Of a stretch of 64,000 nt of DNA, positions 17,552 through 26,032 are shown one piece after another. The translations under genes were made by a program, and so were the position numbers. Source of the DNA: Amycolatopsis circi (GTDB lineage Bacteria; Actinomycetota; Actinomycetes; Mycobacteriales; Pseudonocardiaceae); the NCBI RefSeq assembly GCF_003385235.1, contig NZ_PQIA01000024.1, positions 1 through 64,000 of the forward strand, in the 5' to 3' direction. The notes beneath the pieces are model-generated. The model searched no databases. It saw nothing but the letters and a program-made list of their open reading frames with translations, and was not told where the DNA came from. Within the stretch, counting starts at the first letter, position 1. The number at the start of each line of letters is the position of its first letter.

Positions 17552-18295
17552 ATGGCGAACGATCGGCTTCGCACCGCGATGCTGGCGGCGAACCTGACCA
17601 TCGAACAGCTGGCTGAGCGGGTCGACGCGCACCCGAAGACCGCGGAACGGTGGATCCGGGACGAGGTCGTGCCGCACCGAACGACCAGGCACAGGATTCT
17701 CACCGTGCTGGGGGTCGGAGAAACCGAGATCTGGCCCTCCCTCAGCGGCGGTGCTCGGCCGGTGCCGTCCGAAACCGAGTTCGTCCATCTCTACCCGTCC
17801 CGGTCGGCCATCACCGGGGCCGGCTGGCAAGAACTCCTCGCGGGCGTCGAGGAGCAGATGGACGTGCTCGTGTTCTCCGGGGTATTTCTTGTGGAACAGT
17901 ACGACCTGGTGCCGATGATTCAGAAGAAAGCGCAGTCTGGCGTTCGTTTCCGGTTGCTCGTCGGAGACGAGAAATCGGAAGCTGTCCTGCAACGCGCGAT
18001 CGACGAAGGCACGCCTGGCGGCCTTGAGGGGCGCATCCAGCTGATGCGTCGGTACCTGGCCGAGGTCGCGGAACTTGACGGTGTCGAGGTTCGTACGCAC
18101 GGCACAACTCTTTACAACTCGCTGTATCGCTTCGATGACCAGCTCTTGGTTAATCCTCACGTGTACGGAGCGCTCGCAGGACAAAGCCCCGTCCTGCATT
18201 TCAAGCGGCATCCGAACGGAACTGTGTGGGATCATTACCTGAAATCGTTCGAGCAGGTGTGGCGATCCGCGAGGCCGGAGAAGGGGGAGAAGTAG
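17552..18295 (+). CDS. XRE-type regulator with DUF5919-like C-terminal domain
   Basis: This 247-residue protein has an N-terminal HTH (about 5-60: LRTAMLAANLTIEQLAERVD, HPKTAERWIRD). The C-terminal domain begins near 75 with HLYPSRSAITGAGWQELL and includes MDVLVFSGVFL and VRFRLLVGDEKSEAVL. This pattern resembles the DUF5919 domain of actinobacterial XRE proteins and has a phospholipase D-like strand layout without an HKD motif. The frame is open 43 codons upstream, but this ATG has GGGGAGGG before it. It is followed after 2 bases by a Nudix gene, so the pair is one operon. A role in sensing a nucleotide-type ligand is only a guess. Confidence 0.82.
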   Translation: MANDRLRTAMLAANLTIEQLAERVDAHPKTAERWIRDEVVPHRTTRHRILTVLGVGETEIWPSLSGGARPVPSETEFVHLYPSRSAITGAGWQELLAGVEEQMDVLVFSGVFLVEQYDLVPMIQKKAQSGVRFRLLVGDEKSEAVLQRAIDEGTPGGLEGRIQLMRRYLAEVAELDGVEVRTHGTTLYNSLYRFDDQLLVNPHVYGALAGQSPVLHFKRHPNGTVWDHYLKSFEQVWRSARPEKGEK

Positions 18296-18297
18296 CC

Positions 18298-18774
18298 ATG
18301 GCTAGGATTGATTATGTCGATGACCCAGCGGCACCAGCGGCCAACAGCGTAGTCCCGTCGGTCACCGTGGTGATACGCAACGATCGAGACGAAATCCTGC
18401 TGATCCACAAGGTCGACAACAACCTGTGGGCTCTGCCGGGCGGTGGGCACGACATCGGCGAGACCATTACGCAAACCGCCGTGCGCGAGGTGAAAGAGGA
18501 GACCGGGGTAGACATCGAAATCATCCGGCTCACCGGCACGTACACGAATCCGCGGCATGTGATGGCCTACGACGACGGTGAGGTTCGCCAGCAGTTTTCA
18601 CTATGCTTCGAGGGGCGGGTGATCGGGGGCGAGCCCCGTGAAGACGGAGTCGAAACTAAGGCGGTTCAGTGGGTCGACTCGTCGCGGCTGGAAGAGCTCG
18701 CCATGCACCCTTCGATGAGGATGCGGATCGCGCATGCCCTGGACGCCGACAGGAAACAGCCTTACTTGGGCTGA
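18298..18774 (+). CDS. Nudix hydrolase
   Basis: This 158-residue enzyme carries a complete Nudix box, from GHDIGE through REVKEETGV (about residues 47-68), with all metal-binding glutamates present. It should hydrolyse a nucleoside diphosphate linked to another moiety. Substrate cannot be read from the sequence. The ATG lies 2 bases after the preceding regulator stop, within the same transcript, with a purine-rich GGGGGAGAAG upstream. The 3' end overlaps the convergent HD-domain gene by 13 bases, so antisense interference is possible. Confidence 0.93.
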   Translation: MARIDYVDDPAAPAANSVVPSVTVVIRNDRDEILLIHKVDNNLWALPGGGHDIGETITQTAVREVKEETGVDIEIIRLTGTYTNPRHVMAYDDGEVRQQFSLCFEGRVIGGEPREDGVETKAVQWVDSSRLEELAMHPSMRMRIAHALDADRKQPYLG

Positions 18775-19313
18775 GCCGCATCCAAGCGGCGTTGTGTGCG
18801 CTCGACGGCAGCGCGCATGACGGGTGCGGCGACGAGCCAAGCTTGGTGAACCGGGTCCGAAGCGGGATAGCGAGAGAGGATTTCCGAAATTCTCTCGTCG
18901 TAGGAGACCCGCTCTCCGTCCGGGCCGACTGTCAGGTCGGCAGCGACGAGCGCGTCCAGGAGCGCGGTCTCCTGGAACGGAAACTCGGCGAGCTGATCCG
19001 CCATTCCTCGCTGCTCTGCTTCGAACCTCGCTCCGGAGTGGTGCGCAACAAGGTTGACCACCACGTCGGCCCAGCCACTGGCCTTGAGATACCTCGCTCC
19101 GTCCAACGGGTGAAATCGGGTGTGCCCGATCTCCGGCGAGTAGCCAATGTCGTGCAGCCAGGCCGAGGCGACAAGCGTCGGCCGTTCGGGCTCGGCGACC
19201 GCGTCGCCAAGCTCCTGTGCACGGCTCGCGACGGCTTGGACATGGTCCCACCGCCGCCCGAGCGGCTTGACGAACCTCTCGCTGACCTGCCGCGCTTCCG
19301 TCACGGATTCCAT
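18762..19313 (-). CDS. HD domain metal-dependent phosphohydrolase-like protein
   Basis: This is a soluble 183-residue protein. The HD signature is complete: a first His in GRRWDHVQAVASRA, then SAWLHDIGYSPE with the HD pair, and downstream HPLDGARYL and NLVAHHSGA. HD proteins hydrolyse phosphoester bonds in nucleotides. The ATG chosen begins MESVTEARQ with GAAGG close upstream. The frame extends 72 codons further without a good ribosome site. It converges on, and overlaps, the Nudix gene. Similar HD proteins are common in actinobacterial genomes next to Nudix and regulator genes. Confidence 0.85.
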   Translation of the reverse strand: MESVTEARQVSERFVKPLGRRWDHVQAVASRAQELGDAVAEPERPTLVASAWLHDIGYSPEIGHTRFHPLDGARYLKASGWADVVVNLVAHHSGARFEAEQRGMADQLAEFPFQETALLDALVAADLTVGPDGERVSYDERISEILSRYPASDPVHQAWLVAAPVMRAAVERTQRRLDAAQPK

Positions 19314-19685
19314 GGCCTTCAACGCTACCGGTTGGCCGAGCTTGTTCGCTTGCGACACCTGAGCCGGGCTAGTCCGGCATGCGCTCGGAGCAGGTGTCGG
19401 GGCTGCCCGCGCTGTCGGCGTGACGCTGAGAGCACTCTGGTGGACGGAGCGCTCTTGTAGCGACTTGGCAGGAAGCCTGTGGAGGGGCGGATACAGACTT
19501 GATCGGTCGCCGCGTGGAGGAAGGTGCAAGGGGTGAAATTGCCAGCAAGGCGGATGCTCCTGGCCGGCACCGTGATGATCAGGGATATCTCCGCCGCGAG
19601 GGATGGTTTGTAGGCGTCGGCAGGTCGAATTTGCCGTCCGTGACGCCGCGCAGGAACGCGTCCCGGTCGGAGGGTCGAAGACCAG

Positions 19686-19774
19686 AGCCAGGCTGCGCTC
19701 GCGCGGGAAGCACCTCGGCCCGAGCGACCTCCTCCGGGTCTGAACCGGATCACTCCCGCTCGCGCGGGACCAAT
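19686..19774 (-). CRISPR. short orphan CRISPR array A (two repeats, type I-E-like)
   Basis: Two related repeats of about 28 bases, centred on CTCGCGCGGGA, begin at 19686 and 19747, exactly 61 bases apart, so the spacer is 33 bases. The repeat resembles the actinobacterial type I-E consensus when read on the minus strand. The following 60 bases (19775-19835) match the flank of array C (ACT..TTGACCTGC.G and ATT.TC.TTCACTT), so they are the leader, and the array reads leftward. No cas gene is near. The rest of the 19314-19982 gap shows nothing else. Confidence 0.7.
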
Positions 19775-19835
19775 ACTCTTTGACCTGCTGTTTTCTTTAG
19801 ATGGAGGAGGATTTTCGTTCACTTTTTCTCGACGG
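19775..19835 (-). promoter_or_regulatory. CRISPR leader of array A
   Basis: This stretch is AT-richer than its surroundings. It aligns with 26243-26300 beside array C with one 2-base gap, sharing TTGACCTGC, ATGG and TTCACTT blocks. Its position against the best-conserved repeat identifies it as the leader side. Confidence 0.6.
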
Positions 19836-19982
19836 CAGCTATGTTCCGGAGGCGGTTGCGTCTTCCTTTGAGACTTAGCTCGTCTTGCCGTCGCGTTGCC
19901 TTCGGTGCGGTCTGGGAACGCCTGGCACGACACGTTCCGGCACGCAGGGACTGGGCCGCCCGATGCCGCTGTCTGTGCTCGG

Positions 19983-20735
19983 TCACCCCAGTCCGTCGAG
20001 GGTGAGGTTCAGTGCGTCGATGAGGTTGGTGCGGTTTCCGCTGCACACGGTGGCTTCCAGACCACCGTTGCCGGTGTCGCTGGTGAACGCCAGGACTCTG
20101 CCGTTTCGGGTGAGGTCGTAGACCGTCAGCGGCGTGCTGTGAACCCGTTCCGCGCCAGCGTTTTTGGCGGTGTGGAGTTTGTGCACTGCGGTCCGTTCGG
20201 CCCGCATGAGATGGCGAAGGTCGTCGGCGCGCCCGGACATCTCCGAGAGCGGGTCCGCGCCGGTGTCTTCGAGATAGACCGTCGGGACCCGCAGCTGCGC
20301 CATTCGCGCCGGTGGATATTCCGGCAGGGCTTCGACCAGCGCCGTGGCGAGGCTGCGCGGCCGGATCGGGTCGAGCTGGATCGATCGGTGGTCGGTGATC
20401 AGCCGTACCGCGTCGCCGCCGGATGCGGCGACGAAGAATGCGCCGTCGTCCTCGGGACGGCCGGTGAACGCGGTCCAGGAGTAGCACTCCCGCGCGGGTG
20501 CGGCGAGCAGTTCCAGCGTGGCCCGGAATTGCGCGGTCAACCGTCCGTCCGGCGTGGCCAGGCCCAGCTTCGCGAACCGTGCCATCGCCCGTCGTTCGCG
20601 CTCCGCCGCGAACTCGGCGGTCGCGTACGTGTCGTCCGGGCTCACCACTGTCGGCAGCGTCGTCAGCCCGGTGTATTCCCACGCGACGAAAAAAGCTGGG
20701 CGCGGCATCCGGACCGGTCTGTCGATGATCGTCAT
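19983..20735 (-). CDS. EspG-family ESX secretion-associated chaperone
   Basis: This 250-residue protein resembles EspG, the cytosolic chaperone that binds PE/PPE-type substrates and delivers them to type VII secretion. Family-like features are the early FFVAWEYTGL, AMARFAKLGL, a RPEDDGAFFVAASGG strand pair, and a late TPLTVYDLTRNGRVLAFTS followed by a GNRTNLIDALNLTL helix. It has no signal peptide. It is the last gene of a leftward operon and lies 9 bases after the WXG/PPE-like gene, the usual neighbour. No ESX ATPase or channel gene is in the window, so the secretion machine must be elsewhere. Confidence 0.85.
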   Translation of the reverse strand: MTIIDRPVRMPRPAFFVAWEYTGLTTLPTVVSPDDTYATAEFAAERERRAMARFAKLGLATPDGRLTAQFRATLELLAAPARECYSWTAFTGRPEDDGAFFVAASGGDAVRLITDHRSIQLDPIRPRSLATALVEALPEYPPARMAQLRVPTVYLEDTGADPLSEMSGRADDLRHLMRAERTAVHKLHTAKNAGAERVHSTPLTVYDLTRNGRVLAFTSDTGNGGLEATVCSGNRTNLIDALNLTLDGLG

Positions 20736-20744
20736 CGGCGCGCT

Positions 20745-22130
20745 TCAGCCTCCGATGGTCGGGGGCGTGGGCGGAAGGCCGGTGCGCGGGTCGCGCAGCC
20801 GTCCGTCTTCGTCGTCGACGAGGTCGAACGCGGAATCGTCTTCCAGCCCGTACTTTCGCTGGTGTTCCTTGTCTTCCTCGCCTTTGCCGCCCTTGCCTCC
20901 GGCCATGCCGCCCATGCCGGGCGCTCCCTTGGACCCTGCCGCCCCTCGGGCCGGGGAAGTGTTCGCGCCTGCGCGGGTTGCGGGTTCTTCAGCCGCACCG
21001 GCTCCGGAACCTGTCCCGGCGGAACCTCCTGCCCGGCCGCCCGCGCTCCCGCTGGAACCGCCTGAGCCGTTTCCAGCCAGGCCGCCCGTGGGCCCGAATC
21101 CGGCGGTAGGCCCGAATCCGGCGACGAAGCCCGGCGAGGAACCGCCGCTGGTGTTCCCGCCGCTGTTCGGCAGCGACGGGGGCGTCCAGCCTGGGCCGCC
21201 TGGGCGGTCGTAGGACGGCGGCGTCCATCCGGACGTCGTCGTTCCGTCGCTGGGGCCGCCGCCAGGCTGATAGCGCGGTGGTCCGGTCGTTTCGCCGACC
21301 GGCACGTGCTGCACCGGAGGGGGCGGTGGCGGAGCGACGGGTTGAGGCGGAGGGAAGGGTTGCGGCCGCCCGCTCGTGTCCGGGGGCATCACCGGCGGTC
21401 GGTAACCGCCGCTGCGCTTGTGCGGATCGTTCGGGTCTTTGCCGTGGTCTGTCGGCTCCTTGGGCTTCGAGTCGATGTCGACCTTGCCGTCACCGAAGTC
21501 TTGCAGTTGCCCGTAGTCGATCTTCAAGCTCTGTCCTGCGGATTTCGCTTGGTCTGCGTACTGGTTGTACTTGGCGAGGTTCTGCTGCCCGATCTCGTTG
21601 TAGCTCTTGATTTTCGTTTCGGTGTCGGTAGTCCGCCAGAACTGTGCCTCGTCCAGGAAAGTCCGATGCGGCGGCGTCTCCGGCATCGGCTGCAACGACG
21701 CTTTCATCTGGTCGAACCCGTGCGCCAGGCCGCTCGTCGCCTGCGAATTCGACGTGAAGGTCTGCGACGCGGCCGCCGACACGTCCGACAACGGGCGGAT
21801 CCTGGCCTGCGCCGCGTCCGCGCCGCCGCCGGTCCACGAGGACTCCAGGCCCGAGCTCAGCTGCTGGACCCGGCTGCTGATGTCCGAGTGTCGTTCTGCC
21901 AGCTTCGTCGCTTGACCGCTGCCGCCGTGCCAGTCCTGGGCACCGTTGGCCGCCATGATCGCCTTGACCAGGTCCGACTGCGGCGCTGCCTGGTCGCCGA
22001 GGTTGCCGTCGAACAGATCGCCGAACCAGTGGCCGACGTCCCCGGCTCGGTCCCCGACCCATTCCGCGGCGCCTTCGACCGCGTGCCCGACAGCCTTCGC
22101 GGCATCGCCGAGGACATCGAAGATCGACAT
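20745..22130 (-). CDS. WXG/PPE-like ESX substrate with Pro/Gly-rich tail
   Basis: This 461-residue protein has an N-terminal helical domain of about 220 residues with a WXG motif (SSWTGGG, W99-G101) and flanking helices typical of ESX substrates. A long low-complexity region rich in Pro, Gly and Ser (about 240-420) follows. Near the C-terminus YGLED fits the YxxxD/E type VII secretion signal. It should be exported by an ESX system with the help of the adjacent EspG. The ATG overlaps the stop of the upstream lipoprotein gene (TGATG), which fixes the start; longer upstream reading in this frame is not coding. Confidence 0.85.
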   Translation of the reverse strand: MSIFDVLGDAAKAVGHAVEGAAEWVGDRAGDVGHWFGDLFDGNLGDQAAPQSDLVKAIMAANGAQDWHGGSGQATKLAERHSDISSRVQQLSSGLESSWTGGGADAAQARIRPLSDVSAAASQTFTSNSQATSGLAHGFDQMKASLQPMPETPPHRTFLDEAQFWRTTDTETKIKSYNEIGQQNLAKYNQYADQAKSAGQSLKIDYGQLQDFGDGKVDIDSKPKEPTDHGKDPNDPHKRSGGYRPPVMPPDTSGRPQPFPPPQPVAPPPPPPVQHVPVGETTGPPRYQPGGGPSDGTTTSGWTPPSYDRPGGPGWTPPSLPNSGGNTSGGSSPGFVAGFGPTAGFGPTGGLAGNGSGGSSGSAGGRAGGSAGTGSGAGAAEEPATRAGANTSPARGAAGSKGAPGMGGMAGGKGGKGEEDKEHQRKYGLEDDSAFDLVDDEDGRLRDPRTGLPPTPPTIGG

Positions 22131-22759
22131 CACGAACCCGCTTTGTGCTTCAGGTTCGTCATCACGAGGTCCGCGGTCCGCTCCGTCACCTCGCACGGGT
22201 CTTTCGTGCCCTTCTTGGCAGAGCTGAGCCCGATCGACACGTCGACGGTTTCCTGGTCGCTGACTCCGACGCTGACCTGGCAGTTCTGATCGGCCGCGAC
22301 GCCGGACGTCGCATGCGCCACGGCGGGGAACCCCTGGATCGGCGAGAGCACCCGCCACACCACTGCCTGCGGCTTGGTGTTCTGGTAGACGCCGCTCAAA
22401 CCTTGCTGGCTTTTCGTGTCGTAGGCCACGACCACATTGGCACCGGTGTCGAGATTCGACCAAGCGCACGAGGGGCCCAACTGACTGCCCGCGCCGCTGT
22501 CCTGCCGCTTTTGCCCCGAGCCGAGGACCGTCTCCACCTGGCTCGGCGTGAGCCCCGTTTGGCAAGGATCGGCGGACAGCGTGGAGCCCGGCAACGGCGT
22601 CTCGACCTTCGGCGCACCGTCATGCGGAAGCACCGCCGACGAGGAATTTCCCGACTGCGGTGCCGACGTTGCAGGAGGCGGCTGCGGAGTGTTGTTGCAG
22701 CCAGAGACGACGGCCAGCGAAACCAACGTGCATGCGCCGATAAGTGCGCGAATCTTCAT
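22130..22759 (-). CDS. DUF3558 lipoprotein
   Basis: This 209-residue exported lipoprotein begins with a signal peptide whose lipobox is VVSGC (Cys at about 21), followed by a Pro/Ser linker. The DUF3558 core has DPCQTGLTPSQVETVLGSG, a GPSCAWSNLDTGANVVV strand and a final DPCEVTERTADLVMTNL helix. The cysteines could form disulfides. The family is found next to ESX-associated genes in Pseudonocardiales, with unknown function. Both ends overlap neighbours as TGATG. A GTG 9 bases upstream is less likely as the start. Confidence 0.88.
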   Translation of the reverse strand: MKIRALIGACTLVSLAVVSGCNNTPQPPPATSAPQSGNSSSAVLPHDGAPKVETPLPGSTLSADPCQTGLTPSQVETVLGSGQKRQDSGAGSQLGPSCAWSNLDTGANVVVAYDTKSQQGLSGVYQNTKPQAVVWRVLSPIQGFPAVAHATSGVAADQNCQVSVGVSDQETVDVSIGLSSAKKGTKDPCEVTERTADLVMTNLKHKAGS

Positions 22760-23229
22760 CAGGCCCACCCGTCGTGCGGCGCGGCAGCATTCTTGACCGA
22801 GCTCGCGGCGTTTTGTTCGCCGGAACGGACGATGTGGAGTGCGTCTTCGAGGCGTCCGATCAACGTGTCGACATACGCGTACTCGCGCTGAATATGGCCT
22901 ACGCCGTAGCCAAAAGCGCCGATTTTTCCCTCGGCGCCGGTCGCGAGTGTGTTGAACGTCTTGCTCGCTGGCTCTTCCGCCGGCGGTTTCATGCGGGTGA
23001 GTTGCTCCGCCTCGGGGATCATGTTCCCGAGATCGGCGCGGATGCCTTTCGCCAGGTTCAGCATGCTCATCGCCTCATCATGGCTGAGGCTGAACCCCTG
23101 CCCTCCAGGCCCCAGGCCGCCGCCATCGGCCCCGCCTCCTGCGGAGCTGATGGTTGGGTCCCAGATGCTGAACCCCAAACCATCCAGCCAGTTGCTGGGT
23201 TCCGGCGCAAGCTGAACCACAGTGCACAC
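22759..23229 (-). CDS. first gene of ESX-associated operon, hypothetical
   Basis: This helical protein of up to 156 residues has a Gly-rich loop at 29-47. Helices containing EAMSMLNLAKGIRADLGNM and YVDTLIGRLEDALHIV give it the look of a small ESX-related protein, but I see no WXG motif. The start is either this GTG or the GTG 9 bases downstream, which has GAGGGG at better spacing. It leads a four-gene leftward operon (this gene, DUF3558 lipoprotein, WXG/PPE-like protein, EspG) with overlapping junctions. Function is unknown. Confidence 0.75.
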   Translation of the reverse strand: MCTVVQLAPEPSNWLDGLGFSIWDPTISSAGGGADGGGLGPGGQGFSLSHDEAMSMLNLAKGIRADLGNMIPEAEQLTRMKPPAEEPASKTFNTLATGAEGKIGAFGYGVGHIQREYAYVDTLIGRLEDALHIVRSGEQNAASSVKNAAAPHDGWA

Positions 23230-23457
23230 CCCTCAAGTGACACGTCGGTAACTAGCGTGGAGCGATCATGCCAAGACCTCCCCGACTGTTACTGTATTCG
23301 ATCGATGACAGTCGGGTGATCAGAATGGCTCATCTCATCGTTGACCAGCGGACTTCTGGTCGGAGAAGCGTGCGACACCCAGGAAACCGGCCGCGATAGC
23401 GGAGAGTTGGTCATCACGACGGGGACGATGCGTGCGGGCCAGGCCGACCGCGACCCA

Positions 23458-23570
23458 CGCCGGACCCCGCTCAAGCGGGGACAACCTGCTGGCCGACGGC
23501 TTGCACCCCACGCCGGTCGTTCGCCGGGACCGCAGGCGTATCCGCGCTCGCGCGGGGAGAGCTGAGCTTG
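23458..23570. repeat. CRISPR-like repeat relics B
   Basis: CCCCGCTCaAGcGGGGACAA near 23465 matches the decayed distal repeat of array C, and CGCTCGCGCGGGGA near 23544 matches the repeat core. Spacing is 77 bases rather than 61, and no leader follows, so I read them as decayed remnants. The remaining 23230-24031 stretch has no gene I can support and is AT-richer near 23.75 kb. Confidence 0.4.
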
Positions 23571-24031
23571 TTTCGGTGCTCATCCGGGCGGGGCCCGCAG
23601 TGGGCAAGACGGCGTGCCTGTGACTCGACCTCCCGTCGCGACGGGGCCTGGTGTCAGTTTGGCGCAGCGTCGAGCGTGCTCAAGCACTGCGCGCGCATCC
23701 GATTTTCTTTCTTTTTTGCATGCGATGATGCGATTGCGGTATTTCCGCGAGCGTGTCGGCCATATTTCATGGCTATGAACATAGCTGCTCAAAATCCGAT
23801 TATTAAAACGGAACATGGTTTCCGTTGAAACATTCGGGTGATGATGCTCCTTGCTCCTGCTTTGATCTTCCTGCTGCTGCCAAGATGATCCGAGGAGCGT
23901 TGCGCGTAGTCGACGGCGTTGATGCCGATGCGCGTGCGGCAGCTCCCGTTCGCATGCGAGGGGGCTCAGGAAATGTGTTCGTCCTGTTCGAGTTGGGAGC
24001 CTCTTCGTGTCAAAAAGAAGGGGTTTCTGTA

Positions 24032-25450
24032 ATGCGATTACTTAGATCCGGCAGAAGACCGGTCCGCTTTCTGGTGGTGTTAGGGTTGGCGGCCGTTCTC
24101 GTGTCGACGGTTTCCGCGGGGACCGCGGCTGCCGAACCCGGGTCTGCCGACGGTAAAGCCGGCCTCGTCACCGACCGGACGACGGCTTCGGGCGCCACCG
24201 TTCAGGTGCCGGTCGGCGCGGTCCGGCAGACCAATCCGCCGCCGAGCACGCTGGCCGAGCGGCTGCGCTGGGAGCCGACGGTCAAGCAACAGACCTATGA
24301 CGCTGACGCCGGCAAATTCGCTGTCCCCGGGCCGATTCCGCACATCGCCGTTGATCCGGTGACGCTCGACGAGTGCGATCACCACAAGTTCCCCGACGGG
24401 GCTCCGGTGTGGTGGCACAAGAGCCACTACTCGACGTGCTGGTCCGGGTTTGACAACCTGCTCAAGCCTGCCTCGTGCCCGATCTTCTGCGACGACTCGT
24501 TGAACTCGTTCCGGCTGGTCGTGATCGGCGTCGGCGACGTGAACGTCGTTCCGCAAGGTGACGCCAGCCCGCCGGTCCGCAAGGTGCGGTTCACGATCCG
24601 GACCAGTACGGCCCAGAAGTCCGGTCCGGAGCCCGCACCCGACAGTTCGCTCATCCAGCTTCGGATCAACTGCGCCGCGCTCGACGGCTCGACCTGTCAG
24701 AACTCCCAGAACGCCGGCGTGACCAAGACGCTCGGCGAGCTTCGCGCCGGGTTCGAAACCAGCTTTGATCTCACCGTCTCCGGCACCGGAGCGCTTGGCG
24801 ACGCGGACAACAAGACCTACTACAACACCTCGCTGACCATCACCAACACCCTGCCTCCGGGTTACGAGCCGCCGGAGGTCTCGTTGCCCAACGACGCCCT
24901 GCGCTGTGACACCTCGACCTACAACTACAACCTCGATACCCAGCGTCGAGACAGAGGCGCGTGCATTTTCACCGATGTTGACGCGGTCCTGCACTACTCG
25001 AAAGCGCCCGGCTCGCCGGTCAAGGCGGTTGCCGATCACATCGCAGAGGCCCAGAGCCACCCGGAGAACACCAAGCCCGGCGGCGTCGGCAAGACCATCC
25101 CGGGTTCCCGGGCCTCCGGCTTCAAGCTGTCCCGGCTGGTCCCCGATCTCGGCGTGGGGAGGGACGACCGGTACGAAGCCAACCGGCTCATCGCCAAAGC
25201 CAACTGCATCCGTTACTGGGGCGTCGATTACACCCAGGGCGGCAAGCTGGACTGCGACGAGTACCCGTTCGCCTCGACCTACGAGGGAGCGGCGTACAAC
25301 TTGTGGAACGGCGGCGGCACTGCAATATCGTTCTCGTCGATGCCTCTTGACATGGGCGAGAACCGCGCTGCCGGCCGCGCACTGAACGTCTGGTACGCCA
25401 CCGACCATATCCTCGAGCGAGACACATACTACGTCGACATCGACGGATAG
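24032..25450 (+). CDS. secreted NucA/NucB-type deoxyribonuclease domain protein
   Basis: This 472-residue exported protein has a signal peptide (residues 1-36: basic start, VLGLAAVLVSTVSA core, AAA-EP cleavage). A long, cysteine-containing N-terminal region of about 330 residues with beta-rich sequence follows. The C-terminal domain has CDEYPFASTYEGA near residue 410, the signature of NucA/NucB nucleases, followed by NRAAGRALNVWY. The predicted role is degradation of extracellular DNA or attack on neighbouring cells. The ATG follows AAGGGG by 9 bases; the frame is open further upstream without a better start. A small gene of unknown role follows after 27 bases. It lies between CRISPR-like relics B and array C. 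Confidence 0.88.
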   Translation: MRLLRSGRRPVRFLVVLGLAAVLVSTVSAGTAAAEPGSADGKAGLVTDRTTASGATVQVPVGAVRQTNPPPSTLAERLRWEPTVKQQTYDADAGKFAVPGPIPHIAVDPVTLDECDHHKFPDGAPVWWHKSHYSTCWSGFDNLLKPASCPIFCDDSLNSFRLVVIGVGDVNVVPQGDASPPVRKVRFTIRTSTAQKSGPEPAPDSSLIQLRINCAALDGSTCQNSQNAGVTKTLGELRAGFETSFDLTVSGTGALGDADNKTYYNTSLTITNTLPPGYEPPEVSLPNDALRCDTSTYNYNLDTQRRDRGACIFTDVDAVLHYSKAPGSPVKAVADHIAEAQSHPENTKPGGVGKTIPGSRASGFKLSRLVPDLGVGRDDRYEANRLIAKANCIRYWGVDYTQGGKLDCDEYPFASTYEGAAYNLWNGGGTAISFSSMPLDMGENRAAGRALNVWYATDHILERDTYYVDIDG

Positions 25451-25477
25451 GATGACCCCGGCGGAACGGAGGCGACC

Positions 25478-25933
25478 GTGGCACAACTGCTGGCCGCGCA
25501 GGATACGGAAGTCCTCGTGGCCTACAGCATGTTCGCGATGCTCTCCGGTGGCGGCGGCGATCCGCTCGCCGACCAACAGGAGATCGCGGCCATCGGCCCT
25601 GGCGGCATCGGTTTCTTCAGTGCGGCCAACGACCACACCGCGACCGTGCGCCTGGAATGCTGGGACGGCGAACCGCCAGCCGACGCCTCCGGCGGCGAGA
25701 CAGTCACCGGCGCGCTCGCCATCGCCCCATCGGGAGCCGTGGCGCTCGTAGGCATCACCACGGGGTTCTCACTCGAGATCCCGACGCCGTTCACCGGGCC
25801 GTGCCGAGCGGAGGTCGTCTGCACCGGCCGCGACGAAGCTGCACGCTTGTACAACGAAGAGCACGAGTTGTTCTTCGACGACGTCGAGCGGTGGCTTGTC
25901 CGATTGTGGCCCGACGAACACCGGAACCAGTAG
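25478..25933 (+). CDS. small hypothetical protein downstream of NucA/NucB nuclease (possible immunity partner)
   Basis: This 151-residue cytosolic protein has no signal peptide and no known family. It is beta-rich in the middle (ATVRLECWDGE, GPCRAEVVCTG) with an acidic helical C-terminus (ARLYNEEHELFFDDVERWL). The GTG start has GGAGGCG upstream and lies 27 bases after the nuclease stop, so both are on one transcript that ends at a hairpin just downstream. A small acidic intracellular protein paired with a secreted nuclease fits an immunity protein, but that is inference from position only. Confidence 0.75.
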   Translation: MAQLLAAQDTEVLVAYSMFAMLSGGGGDPLADQQEIAAIGPGGIGFFSAANDHTATVRLECWDGEPPADASGGETVTGALAIAPSGAVALVGITTGFSLEIPTPFTGPCRAEVVCTGRDEAARLYNEEHELFFDDVERWLVRLWPDEHRNQ

Positions 25934-25934
25934 C

Positions 25935-25973
25935 CGGTGCCGGGACGCGCCCGCTGGACGTGTCCCGGCACCG
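25935..25973 (+). terminator. hairpin terminator after the nuclease pair
   Basis: CGGTGCCGGGACGCG and CGTGTCCCGGCACCG form a 15-base stem with one non-Watson-Crick pair around a 9-base loop. It starts 2 bases after the stop codon. Confidence 0.75.
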
Positions 25974-26032
25974 CTCGCCTCAATGGTTTGTCACGGCGGG
26001 GAGCGCCCAGCGACCCCCACGTTGGCCTGGCA

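Noticed and set aside
23587..23650. Possible further CRISPR repeats (CCCGCAGTGGGCAAGAC, CCCGTCGCGACGGGG).
   Set aside because: Spacing is irregular (51 and 88 bases) and similarity is limited to GC-rich hairpin character, so I did not extend relic B to include them.
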